DNA of 9,778 nt from positions 1 through 9,778 of the forward strand of contig CAJTNC010000041.1 of the NCBI GenBank assembly GCA_910577955.1, given 5' to 3'. Positions within the stretch are counted from its first letter, which is position 1. Every line of letters begins with the position of its first letter. This stretch comes from an uncultured Lachnospiraceae bacterium. GTDB lineage: Bacteria; Bacillota; Clostridia; Lachnospirales; Lachnospiraceae. Below, piece by piece: positions 1 to 6,798 of the stretch. The translations under genes were made by a program, and so were the position numbers. The notes beneath the pieces were generated by a model. That model ran no database searches. It saw nothing but the letters and a program-made list of their open reading frames with translations, and was not told the origin of the DNA.

Positions 1-725
1 TCAACGATATCCACTATCAGATTATACCCTCCGGGAAGGGTCTTAATATCCCTAACCAGTGTCTCCTCTGAAAAATCCGTAATATTCCATATGATATGTG
101 TAACTAACAATTCCTCATTGAGCACATGCGGTACCGCCGGATTTTCAAGCAGCTGCTTTATCTCTGAAGAAAATATAAAATTATCCTTATCTCTATAATA
201 ATAAAAAGGTTTTGCTCCGAGTCTGTCCCTTGAGCAGAATATTCTTCTCCTTTTCCTGTCCCATATCGCAAACCCCCACATCCCATTCAGATGGTATACG
301 CAGTCCGTCCCCCAAAATGCATAGGCTTTCAGCAAAACTTCCGTGTCTGAATTCGTGTGGAATTTTATTCCTCTTGATTCCAGTTCCTTTCTTACTTCTA
401 TATAATTATAAATTTCGCCGTTAAAAGTAACACAAGTCTCCTCATTCTCTGCAAGCATAGGCTGATGCCCCTGCTGCGAAAGATCTATAATGCTTAGCCT
501 TCTATGTCCCAAAGCGAGAAAGCTGTTGTCCATATCCATTTCTTTTATATTTTTATATGGAAGATCAATACTGTCTTCTCCAACTAACAACGTGCATCTG
601 TCATCCGAACACAATACATAGCCTTCGTCATCCGGCCCTCTATGTTTAGCTATCTGGTTCATGTTAACCAATAAATCCGATTTTATTTTCCTGTTGCTGT
701 TAAACCAGCCACAAATTCCACACAT
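1..725 (-). CDS. asnB: Asparagine synthase-family amidotransferase (partial, N-terminal part)
   Basis: Glutamine-dependent amidotransferase of the asparagine synthase B family, cut by the left edge; 241 codons are present. The protein starts MCGICGW, so Cys2 becomes the N-terminal nucleophile of the glutaminase domain once Met1 is removed. Further class II glutaminase signatures are HRGPDDEG (28-35), LGHRRLSIIDL (72-82), FNGEIYNY (101-108), SDTEVLLKAY (126-135), LNGMWGFAIWD (146-156) and SRDRLGAKPFYY (165-176). The ATP-dependent synthetase domain lies outside the window. A GGAG motif sits 8 bases before the ATG, and the gene starts 25 bases after the glycosyltransferase stop. Family members in polysaccharide loci (WbpS of Pseudomonas aeruginosa, WbtH of Francisella) amidate uronic acids, so that is a likelier role here than asparagine supply, by inference from the wbpA neighbour. 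Its leader and first two codons are duplicated at the start of wzy. Confidence 0.93.
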   Translation of the reverse strand, partial: MCGICGWFNSNRKIKSDLLVNMNQIAKHRGPDDEGYVLCSDDRCTLLVGEDSIDLPYKNIKEMDMDNSFLALGHRRLSIIDLSQQGHQPMLAENEETCVTFNGEIYNYIEVRKELESRGIKFHTNSDTEVLLKAYAFWGTDCVYHLNGMWGFAIWDRKRRRIFCSRDRLGAKPFYYYRDKDNFIFSSEIKQLLENPAVPHVLNEELLVTHIIWNITDFSEETLVRDIKTLPGGYNLIVDIV

Positions 726-751
726 AATTTATTCTCCAATCAGAGGAAGTT
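720..751 (-). repeat. Duplicated leader, copy 1 (asnB-like start)
   Basis: A 32-base segment that, on the minus strand, contains the ribosome binding site GGAG, the spacer AATAAATT and the first two codons ATGTGT of the asnB-like gene. It matches 3180-3211 at 30 of 32 positions, differing only at 741 and 747. The direct offset is exactly 2460 bases, and weaker similarity continues at 760-775. Confidence 0.95.
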
Positions 752-1878
752 TATTCAATCTTTTTATATATCTCTAATAACTCTTTTTCGGCCACTGCCC
801 AGTTATAGTTTTTAAGGAATATCTCCCTGCCCAGTCTCCCCATTTCTTCTGCTTCTTCCGAATGCGAAAATAAATACTCTATTTTCTCTGCAATATCCTT
901 TTCATTTTCGGGATCTACCAATAATCCCACCGGATATTTTTCAAGAAACGCCCTGTTGTATGGAAAATCCGAAATAATGAGTGGCAGCCCCATCCCCATA
1001 TATTCATACGTTTTTGTTGGGAGATTACTCATTTTATGATATTGCCCAATCGGAAGCAGAGTACACATTCCTATTTTGCTCTCACGATAAAACTCACTTA
1101 ATTCGTCACCATTAAGGAATCCGTAATAAACAATAGATTCATCTTCTGCCATTCCCATTATTTTCTTTTTAAATTCTCCAGAAGAAAAATTTCCTGCTAA
1201 TAATAGTTTTGCTGAAGCAATCCTTGCTGCCGCTGCCAAATGTTCTATTCCTCTTTCGTAAGTCAGTCCTCCGCTATAGCAGATAGTCCGTTTATCGGCT
1301 GAAAATTTTCTGTCTTTATAATTTAACTCCTCGTTTCTCGGGTAATTATTCACATATCCTACCAATTTACTTCTATTTTCAAAAGACAATTTATAATCTA
1401 ACCCACTTTCCTCTATTCTGCTTGGCACAATGACCGCATCTATTTTATTTGAAATATAAGTTTCATATTTTAAATAAAATGCAGCAACAAGCCTCCGCAG
1501 AATTTTGGGAATATAGGTTTTGTTACGTATTTGCTCAGCATATGCTTCATGGCTGTCAAAGATCACTTTTTTCCCTTTTCGCTTTAAAGAAGACGCTATC
1601 AACAGCAATTCCGGATCATGCAAATGATAGATATCTGCGTCTATTTCCAGTGCTTTTCTGTATACTTTATTTACTCCGCTTATAAATCGTTTTATCCTGC
1701 TTTCTCCAAACGCCTGCTCTGTAGATATGATTTTAACGTTTTGAAAAATTTCATCTTCTTTATCGTCATTCACTATAAATGCAACTTCATAACCGGCACT
1801 GGCCAACGAAACACATTCTCTTTTCAGAATCCGGTTATCATATCTTGGGTGCGCACTCGACACATGACAAATCCTCAT
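751..1878 (-). CDS. GT4-family glycosyltransferase
   Basis: Cytoplasmic or membrane-associated GT-B glycosyltransferase of the GT4 (group 1) family, 375 residues, a normal length. The N-terminal acceptor domain begins MRICHVSSAHPRYDNRILKR and contains YHLHDPELLLIAS (84-96) and VIFDSHEAY (105-113), typical of this subgroup. The C-terminal nucleotide-sugar domain has YSGGLTYERGIEHL (201-214) and LPTKTYEYMGMGLPLIISD (286-304). In this last motif the second Glu of the usual E-x7-E pair is E292, but the first is replaced by Ser284; such variation is common in the subgroup. The start codon overlaps the wzy stop as ATGA, and GGAGGGAGAG precedes it, so it is probably translationally coupled to wzy. 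It presumably adds one sugar of the repeat unit to an undecaprenyl-linked intermediate; donor and acceptor cannot be told from sequence. The gene is AT-rich relative to the right half of the window. Confidence 0.9.
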   Translation of the reverse strand: MRICHVSSAHPRYDNRILKRECVSLASAGYEVAFIVNDDKEDEIFQNVKIISTEQAFGESRIKRFISGVNKVYRKALEIDADIYHLHDPELLLIASSLKRKGKKVIFDSHEAYAEQIRNKTYIPKILRRLVAAFYLKYETYISNKIDAVIVPSRIEESGLDYKLSFENRSKLVGYVNNYPRNEELNYKDRKFSADKRTICYSGGLTYERGIEHLAAAARIASAKLLLAGNFSSGEFKKKIMGMAEDESIVYYGFLNGDELSEFYRESKIGMCTLLPIGQYHKMSNLPTKTYEYMGMGLPLIISDFPYNRAFLEKYPVGLLVDPENEKDIAEKIEYLFSHSEEAEEMGRLGREIFLKNYNWAVAEKELLEIYKKIE

Positions 1879-3185
1879 CTTCTCTCTCCCTCCAATCCCT
1901 CATCCCGTGGAAACATAAAAAATACAAAACACATGATCAAAAAACCATGTGTCAGTACTACTGTGCTCCATGTGCCATTTGAAAACAGGGCTGCATAATA
2001 TACCACAAGCCCGACCGTGTATCTGGTGGGAAGACCCTCAGAAGCCATATCAAAGAGCCTGAAACAGATGATCAGTATAAACGGCATGACCAATATCCCC
2101 ATGATCCCCATATTCGACCAGACATCTGCCAGAAGCCCGTTATTACAACTGACTATCTGTGAAAGATAATTATTACCGATCACGTAAGACAATGATAAAG
2201 GGTAAGGTCTCTCAAACCCCACCTTTCCCAGAAAAGTTCCCCTGAATATCTCTGTTGGACTATTTCTGAAATAACGGTAATATTCATCGGATAACTGAGC
2301 CAGCAGATACCCCATCCGCCGAAAAAAAAGGCTGATAATATATCCATGTTCAAAAACTTTTTCCTCCAGCATAGCCAGTATAGCCACACCTATCCCTCCG
2401 GGTACAATCCATGAGACCATCTGTCTTCTCCAGAAAATTGCTCCGGCAAGAACTAAAATCCCCATAAACAACACACTCTTATGTCCGGCAAACGAAAAAT
2501 TTAGGATCAATAAAAATGTCCCCCATAAAACCAGAACATATTTCTTCTGCCTAAAACAAAAAAGTATCAAGAGCGGTATCAGGATCGTTGAAAAGCTCTG
2601 CAGATACCGAAATCCGGCGGACAGATCATAGCCTGCCGCTTCCGCACGGATATCATAGACTTCCAACAGGTCTGTCACGATGCGGAACCCTGTGTATTTC
2701 CATGACAGGTATACCGTAAAAATGCTTACTCCGGCCAAGACGATATACATTAAAAAAGAACACCGCCGTCCGCTTATACCTGTCCTTTTCCAAACAATGA
2801 CAGGTATCCTAATCTGCAGGACGGATAACAGTGTCCAGTAAAGTATGGCAAAAAACAGAAAGCTACTGCTCCCGCTCCCCAGACTGCAGTATGTCGTGAG
2901 GGGGATAAAATAGATCATATTCAAAACAATGAACATGACCGAAGATACCGTCCGCCTCTTCACAAATTCATAAAAAAATATGGCGTACATTCCCAGATAC
3001 AGATAACTGCTGGCCGTATTGAGCACATGGATCCTGATCCCATATTGAAATGTAGGCCCGATATAAAGCAGATATATTACATCTACCAGTATTTTATAAA
3101 GAAACAGACATAACCCCTGCACCTGAAATGATGAAAAAAGCATATCGCTTTTCTCTAAGATATCTTTGCACCTTTTCCTACACAT
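1875..3185 (-). CDS. wzy: Wzy-like oligosaccharide repeat-unit polymerase
   Basis: Multi-pass membrane protein of 436 residues with roughly ten to twelve hydrophobic segments (about 24-43, 61-76, 81-100, 108-127, 143-162, 197-211, 216-232, 237-252, 258-273, 351-376, 388-402, 407-425). The large hydrophilic loop at 275-350, with RRMGYLLAQLSDEYYRYF and the following NNGLLADVWSNMGIMG (348-363), resembles O-antigen and capsule polymerases that join undecaprenyl-linked repeat units outside the membrane. Wzy proteins are poorly conserved, so the call rests on topology, this loop and gene context; an O-antigen ligase-like protein is the main alternative. The chosen start (3185) has GGAG 8 bases upstream. 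A later Met15 (3143) has only a weak AGAG. The leader and the first two codons, ATGTGT, copy those of the asnB-like gene, so the first residues may have been grafted on. An eight-T coding tract lies at 2322-2329. Confidence 0.8.
   Translation of the reverse strand: MCRKRCKDILEKSDMLFSSFQVQGLCLFLYKILVDVIYLLYIGPTFQYGIRIHVLNTASSYLYLGMYAIFFYEFVKRRTVSSVMFIVLNMIYFIPLTTYCSLGSGSSSFLFFAILYWTLLSVLQIRIPVIVWKRTGISGRRCSFLMYIVLAGVSIFTVYLSWKYTGFRIVTDLLEVYDIRAEAAGYDLSAGFRYLQSFSTILIPLLILFCFRQKKYVLVLWGTFLLILNFSFAGHKSVLFMGILVLAGAIFWRRQMVSWIVPGGIGVAILAMLEEKVFEHGYIISLFFRRMGYLLAQLSDEYYRYFRNSPTEIFRGTFLGKVGFERPYPLSLSYVIGNNYLSQIVSCNNGLLADVWSNMGIMGILVMPFILIICFRLFDMASEGLPTRYTVGLVVYYAALFSNGTWSTVVLTHGFLIMCFVFFMFPRDEGLEGERR
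2322..2329 (-). repeat. T8 tract inside wzy
   Basis: Eight consecutive T on the coding strand within the codons of the SLFFRR stretch (about residues 285-290) of the polymerase. It is a possible slippage site, but runs of this length are expected by chance in AT-rich Phe-encoding sequence. Confidence 0.8.
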
Positions 3186-3211
3186 AATTTATTCTCCAAT
3201 GAGAGGGAGTT
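3180..3211 (-). repeat. Duplicated leader, copy 2 (wzy start)
   Basis: The second copy of the 32-base leader, carrying the same GGAG, the same 8-base spacer and the same ATGTGT start of the wzy-like gene. Similarity stops abruptly at the third codon, where the two proteins are unrelated. The two copies bracket wzy and the adjacent glycosyltransferase gene. Confidence 0.95.
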
Positions 3212-3234
3212 ACCTTCCACCTTTTATACATTTT

Positions 3235-4218
3235 TCATGCTTTATTGAAACAAATACTTCCATATAAAACAGAAAATGCGACACCCAACATGATTGAAAA
3301 TGTGAGTATTGCATAAAATCGCTCTTCACAGCTGTCCACGCCCACAATGCTCCTGGCATAAATCAGTGCCTTATGCTTATTTACATTTACGGCGTCTTCA
3401 TAGTAAATCTCGCCCACAATGCCCGCCATATCGCAGTATTCGCGCAACAGATACGGATTATAAATAACCTCATACTGTTCTTCTGCTTCTATATCTGCAA
3501 TCAGGTCGTTGAACTTATCCGCTAATGCATTGATATTTTTCATCTCTTCTTCCAACAATAAATCCATTTCACTGTTTGCCCTTTGCGCTTCAGCCGGATC
3601 CAAATCCTTCATCTTAGCAAGGCTCTCCACCCAGAACTCTGTCTCCTGCTCCGCATATATTTTTAAATTCCTGTCTTTCTCCTCTGCCTTTTTTCCAAGT
3701 TCCTCCAGCCGCTTTTTTGCTTTATCCTGTCTGAGGCGCGCCATCTCTCTCTTTTGTATGACAAACTGCTCCGCCGCTTTTGGATCATCATAGATCATTG
3801 CTTTTTCGCTGATATAAAATTCCTGTATTTCGTCAAACTTTCTTCGCTCCTCCATTGCCGCCGCTTCCAGTTCTGAAACCTTTTTCATACTTTCTCCTCT
3901 CAGGTTTACCTGCTTCAAATACTGAATATAAGCATTCAGTCCACAGCTTTTTTCCTTTAACTCCATAAAAGCCATGTAGTAGTATGTCTCATCCCTTTTC
4001 AAATGTTCCAGATTCACTTTCTGCACGATCGTATCTTCCACGGCATATGGTTTCTGATCAAAAGTCCGGTAATCTATGTATCCCCATATTGCCCCCCCAA
4101 GAAGAATTCCTAAAAATATGAGAAGCATTCCCTTTTTATTTTTTCTAATATTTTTTGTTATATCCCCAAATCCGAGCTCTATTCGCGCATCGCTAAATCT
4201 AATATGAGAGCCTTTCAT
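3235..4218 (-). CDS. Putative Wzz-like chain-length regulator (two membrane segments, long coiled coil)
   Basis: Protein of 327 residues with a short cytoplasmic N-terminus, a membrane segment at about 31-48 (MLLIFLGILLGGAIWGYI), a long charged and helical middle region with coiled-coil character (about 110-250, rich in Glu, Lys, Ala and Arg), and a second membrane segment at about 302-320 near the C-terminus. This topology matches polysaccharide co-polymerases (Wzz/KpsE class), which set chain length beside Wzy. I do not see the Pro-rich motif usual before the second membrane segment, nor a C-terminal tyrosine-kinase domain, so the family call is by architecture and position next to wzy rather than by recognised motifs. 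The ATG overlaps the stop of the acetyltransferase gene (ATGA) and follows GGGGAGGAG. A G7 tract (4092-4098) lies inside the codons of the first membrane segment. Confidence 0.6.
   Translation of the reverse strand: MKGSHIRFSDARIELGFGDITKNIRKNKKGMLLIFLGILLGGAIWGYIDYRTFDQKPYAVEDTIVQKVNLEHLKRDETYYYMAFMELKEKSCGLNAYIQYLKQVNLRGESMKKVSELEAAAMEERRKFDEIQEFYISEKAMIYDDPKAAEQFVIQKREMARLRQDKAKKRLEELGKKAEEKDRNLKIYAEQETEFWVESLAKMKDLDPAEAQRANSEMDLLLEEEMKNINALADKFNDLIADIEAEEQYEVIYNPYLLREYCDMAGIVGEIYYEDAVNVNKHKALIYARSIVGVDSCEERFYAILTFSIMLGVAFSVLYGSICFNKA
4092..4098 (-). repeat. G7 tract inside the Wzz-like gene
   Basis: Seven consecutive G on the coding strand within the codons for Gly41-Gly42-Ala43 in the first membrane segment. 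Loss of one G reaches a TAG after about five altered codons. Gain of one G reaches a TGA after about fourteen. Either change would remove the coiled-coil and second membrane segment. Whether the tract varies is not known. Confidence 0.9.
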
Positions 4219-4763
4219 TGTCTACTCCTCCCCTTGTCCGATATGCCGCTATTCTCCTCGGAATCCCTTTTAACATTTCCCACCTCATCCATCTGCCCGA
4301 CCACCTTCGCCGGCACTCCGGCCGCCAGCGCATAATCCGGCACATCCCTCGTCACTACCGCTCCGGCGGCCACCATCGCATACCGTCCGACCGTATGCCC
4401 GCACACAATCGTCGCATTAGCCCCGATGGACGCCCCCTTTTTAATCAGGGTTTTTTTATAATTCTCACGCCCCTTCGGGTATTCCGCTCTGGGAGTCAGA
4501 TCGTTTGTGAATACGCAAGATGGCCCACAAAACACTCCGTCCTCTAACTCCACGCCCTCATAAAGCGATACATTGTTCTGAATCTTGCATCGATCTCCAA
4601 TCACCACGTTATTTGAAACATTTACATTCTGGCCCAAAGAACATTCTCTTCCAATTCTGGCGCCAGACTGGATATGACAGAAATGCCAGATATTTGTTCC
4701 TTCTCCGATTTCCACATTTTCGTCTATATAGCTGCTTTCATGAACAAAATAATGTTTTATCAT
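4215..4763 (-). CDS. wbpD: WbpD/WlbB-type UDP-amino-sugar N-acetyltransferase
   Basis: Left-handed beta-helix acetyltransferase of 182 residues. In the known pathway WbpD/WlbB transfers acetyl from acetyl-CoA to the 3-amino group of UDP-2-acetamido-3-amino-2,3-dideoxy-glucuronate. Hexapeptide repeats run from about 13 to 150. The family signatures are NIWHFCHIQSGARIG (24-38), LGQNV (43-47), IGDRCKIQNNVSLYEGV (55-71), DGVFCGPSCVFTND (75-88), LIKKGASIGANATIVCG (106-122) and GAVVTRDVPDYALAAGVPAK (134-153). The reading frame is open upstream to 4850, but the start at 4763 has AGGAGG 4 bases away and gives the usual family length. The stop overlaps the next gene (ATGA). The 3' half (4215-4440) is clearly richer in G+C than the 5' half. 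The residues after 160 are a nonconserved polar tail. Confidence 0.85.
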   Translation of the reverse strand: MIKHYFVHESSYIDENVEIGEGTNIWHFCHIQSGARIGRECSLGQNVNVSNNVVIGDRCKIQNNVSLYEGVELEDGVFCGPSCVFTNDLTPRAEYPKGRENYKKTLIKKGASIGANATIVCGHTVGRYAMVAAGAVVTRDVPDYALAAGVPAKVVGQMDEVGNVKRDSEENSGISDKGRSRQ

Positions 4764-4767
4764 ACCG

Positions 4768-4773
4768 CCTCCT
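4768..4773 (-). promoter_or_regulatory. Ribosome binding site fixing the wbpD-like start
   Basis: AGGAGG (AAAGGAGG if extended) with a 4-base spacer to ATG 4763. It decides the start against the open frame that reaches back to 4850 through the end of the LpxD-like gene. Confidence 0.8.
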
Positions 4774-4800
4774 TTAAGAGGCGCATATATCTCTTCTGTT

Positions 4801-5700
4801 TTACCCCCCCGAAACTGTCGAAAAAGATCTTGCCGGATTTCCCGCAACAATCATATCTCTTTCAACAGATTTCGTGACCACCGCTCCCATGCCTAATAAA
4901 ACTTTATCTCCAATCTCTATTCGATTCCTCAATGTTGCATTTAACCCTATAAATGTTTTCTCACCAACAACATCGTAACCTCCCACGATTGCCCCTGCTG
5001 TCACTTCGACATTTCTCAAAAGATGCGCATCATGTCCAATATGCACAAATGCATCCAGTTTTACATAATCTTCCAGAATTGTATTGCCCGCAGATCCTCT
5101 TGACACATTGTCATGTACTCCAATCTCTACATTGTTTCCGATGGTCACTCTCCCAAGAGAAGGAATTCTTATTTTATTTCCACTTTCATTCTCAGCAATT
5201 GTATAACCATTTGCTCCGACAACGGCATATTCATTTGCAACAAATCTGTCTCCGATTGTAGAATTCTTAATTACGGTTCCATTCAAAAGAACCGCATTCT
5301 CACCAATTACTACATGATGCCCCACAATACATCCCTGTTCAATATGGGAATCTTTTCCAATCACTGCCGTTTCACTTATATAAGAACCGTTTGAATATAT
5401 ATATTGGTATTTTTTATCCTCTTCTGCCTGTATACTTTCCAATTCAGCCGCAAGTTTTGCATATTCCAACTGCGGATTTTTAACAAGAAGAATGGCATGA
5501 TTTTTCTTTAATGAATTTGGAATTTCTATACTGTTTTCAGCAAAGACAAGACATTGTTCTGCAGATTCCAGTTTTGTCAGTTGATCTGATATCTTTTTGT
5601 TAATATACATTGCGGTATTGGACTGTGGTCTTCCAATATAGGAAACGCCCGTTATATTAAAATGATAATCTTCATGAATCCTACTCACATCGTACTGCAT
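4801..5700 (-). CDS. LpxD-like left-handed beta-helix N-acyltransferase
   Basis: Protein of 299 residues with an LpxD-like layout: an N-terminal nucleotide-binding-type domain (about 1-95, including SNTAMYINKK and AILLVKNPQLEYAKLAAELE), then a hexapeptide beta-helix (about 108-290). The core ANGYTI...IRIPSLGRVTIGNNVEIG (163-194) and FVHIGHDAHL (218-227) align by eye with LpxD; His223 corresponds to the LpxD catalytic histidine in its IAHN motif. The usual LpxD acylates UDP-3-O-acyl-glucosamine for lipid A, which a Gram-positive cell lacks, so here it more likely acylates the amino group of a nucleotide sugar for the polysaccharide. The start at 5700 is chosen over 5739 because AGGAGAGG lies 8 bases upstream and the longer form would overlap the oxidoreductase gene. 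It starts 4 bases after the wbpB stop. It is AT-rich compared with both neighbours, suggesting separate acquisition, and it ends in a G7 tract. Confidence 0.8.
   Translation of the reverse strand: MQYDVSRIHEDYHFNITGVSYIGRPQSNTAMYINKKISDQLTKLESAEQCLVFAENSIEIPNSLKKNHAILLVKNPQLEYAKLAAELESIQAEEDKKYQYIYSNGSYISETAVIGKDSHIEQGCIVGHHVVIGENAVLLNGTVIKNSTIGDRFVANEYAVVGANGYTIAENESGNKIRIPSLGRVTIGNNVEIGVHDNVSRGSAGNTILEDYVKLDAFVHIGHDAHLLRNVEVTAGAIVGGYDVVGEKTFIGLNATLRNRIEIGDKVLLGMGAVVTKSVERDMIVAGNPARSFSTVSGG
4804..4810 (-). repeat. G7 tract at the end of the LpxD-like gene
   Basis: Seven consecutive G on the coding strand, immediately before the TAA stop of the LpxD-like gene (codons TCG GGG GGG TAA). Loss of one G would read GGG GGT AAA and continue without a stop through the intergenic stretch into the frame of the WbpD-like gene. 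Gain of one G would add about 14 codons and end at the TGA inside the next gene's ATGA. The tract is seen directly; a slippage role is inference. Confidence 0.9.
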
Positions 5701-5704
5701 CAAA

Positions 5705-6793
5705 TTATCCTCTCCTGTAAGGCATTGGAAATCTATCAATAAAATCCACCGTGGAACACTTTTTCAGGGGCAGCTTCACGGCTTTCCCCTCCGCCGCCGA
5801 CTTATAGATGGCAAGCACCAGCTCTAACGCCCTTCTTCCGGCTTCGCCGTTCACATAGGGTTCCTTGTCGTTTGCTATCGCGTCGATCACATCCGCATAT
5901 AACGGCGTATGCCCGAAGCCGTACACGTTTGGCGGATTCTCCTCAAACTGTGCGATCACTTCTTCCGCGCTTTCCAGTGTATCCGCAAACCGCCACTCCT
6001 CTATCTTATTGACGCTCTGACCTCCCGCTTTCACCGTGCCTTTTTCTCCAAATAAATAGAGGGTCTCCTCCAGATTCTTCGGACAGATATCTGTGGTTCC
6101 CTCTATGATCCCATAAGTTCCGTTCTTAAATTTTACCAGTGCTACGCCCAGATCTTCCGCTTCGATGTAGGGATGGTTTAACCGGTCGGTCATTCCCACA
6201 ACTTCTTCCACTTCTTCCCCCATCATCCACCGCAGCAGATCGATGTTGTGGATACACTGGTTCATTAACGCCCCGCCGTCCTGTTCCCAGGTGCCCCGCC
6301 ATTTTGCCTGTTCGTAATAATTTTTATCCCTGCACCAACGGATATGGGCCGTCCCGTAAAACATCCTTCCGAACCGCCCCGCCTCTAAAGCTTCCCGTAT
6401 CTTCTGCACGGACTTGTTGAACCGGTTCTGGTGGTTGGCGCAGACTTTCACGCCTTTTTCCTTCGCCGCCTTTAGGATCGCATCCGCATCAGCCAGTGAC
6501 AACGCAATTGGCTTTTCAATGATCAGGTTGCAGCCCGCTTCTATGCAGTCAAGGGCGATGGCCGCATGTTTTCCTGACTCCGTAGCGATAGCCGCAAGTT
6601 CCGGTTTCTCCTTCTTTAACATCTCACGGTAGTCGGTATACTGAGGCACATCCCCCAGACCAAACTTTAAAGCTTTCTCCTCCATGGCCGCCTGATTGAT
6701 ATCACAGATCCCCACAATTTCTAACCCGTTTGCTTTTGCCGCCGCGATGTGGTTGGGCGAGATCCTCCCGCAGCCTATCAGTGCATATCTCAT
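5705..6793 (-). CDS. wbpB: Gfo/Idh/MocA oxidoreductase, WbpB/WlbA-type UDP-GlcNAcA 3-dehydrogenase
   Basis: NAD-dependent oxidoreductase of 362 residues. In the known pathway WbpB/WlbA oxidises C3 of UDP-N-acetyl-glucosaminuronate to the 3-keto sugar, the substrate for a WbpE aminotransferase. A Rossmann fold begins MRYALIGCGRISPNHI with the Gly-rich loop at 7-9. The EKP motif (93-95) holds the conserved Lys94. GGALMNQCIHNIDLLRWMMG (173-192) carries His182, at the position of the family's catalytic histidine. The C-terminal domain fits this family. The start at 6793 is preferred to 6820 because GGAGG lies 5 bases before it and because the protein then begins at the Rossmann strand. The stop is 4 bases before the LpxD-like start. 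Assignment to this branch rather than another sugar dehydrogenase rests on context with wbpA and wbpD. The gene is G+C-rich. Confidence 0.8.
   Translation of the reverse strand: MRYALIGCGRISPNHIAAAKANGLEIVGICDINQAAMEEKALKFGLGDVPQYTDYREMLKKEKPELAAIATESGKHAAIALDCIEAGCNLIIEKPIALSLADADAILKAAKEKGVKVCANHQNRFNKSVQKIREALEAGRFGRMFYGTAHIRWCRDKNYYEQAKWRGTWEQDGGALMNQCIHNIDLLRWMMGEEVEEVVGMTDRLNHPYIEAEDLGVALVKFKNGTYGIIEGTTDICPKNLEETLYLFGEKGTVKAGGQSVNKIEEWRFADTLESAEEVIAQFEENPPNVYGFGHTPLYADVIDAIANDKEPYVNGEAGRRALELVLAIYKSAAEGKAVKLPLKKCSTVDFIDRFPMPYRRG
5709..5716 (-). promoter_or_regulatory. Ribosome binding site fixing the LpxD-like start
   Basis: AGGAGAGG 8 bases before ATG 5700, inside the last codons of the wbpB-like gene. 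It decides the start against the upstream ATG at 5739 and suggests translational coupling to wbpB. Confidence 0.75.
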
Positions 6794-6798
6794 CTTTT

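Noticed and set aside
212..424. Plus-strand open frames across the window, here and for example at 1618-1998, 4218-4547, 8881-9177 and 9233-9694
   Set aside because: All lie opposite well-supported minus-strand genes, show no recognisable domains and read as low-complexity shadow peptides.
4451..4457. A7 coding tract in the wbpD-like gene as a slippage switch
   Set aside because: It encodes a Lys-Lys pair conserved in the family and A7 runs are common in moderate-G+C genes.
4764..4850. Longer form of the WbpD-like protein starting at 4850
   Set aside because: It overlaps the end of the LpxD-like gene, has no good ribosome binding site, and adds 29 residues not present in the family; the AGGAGG before 4763 decides the shorter start. 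The open frame is kept only as part of the G7 fusion finding.
5701..5739. Longer form of the LpxD-like protein starting at 5739
   Set aside because: It would overlap the wbpB-like coding end; ATG 5700 has AGGAGAGG at 8 bases and fits the domain start.
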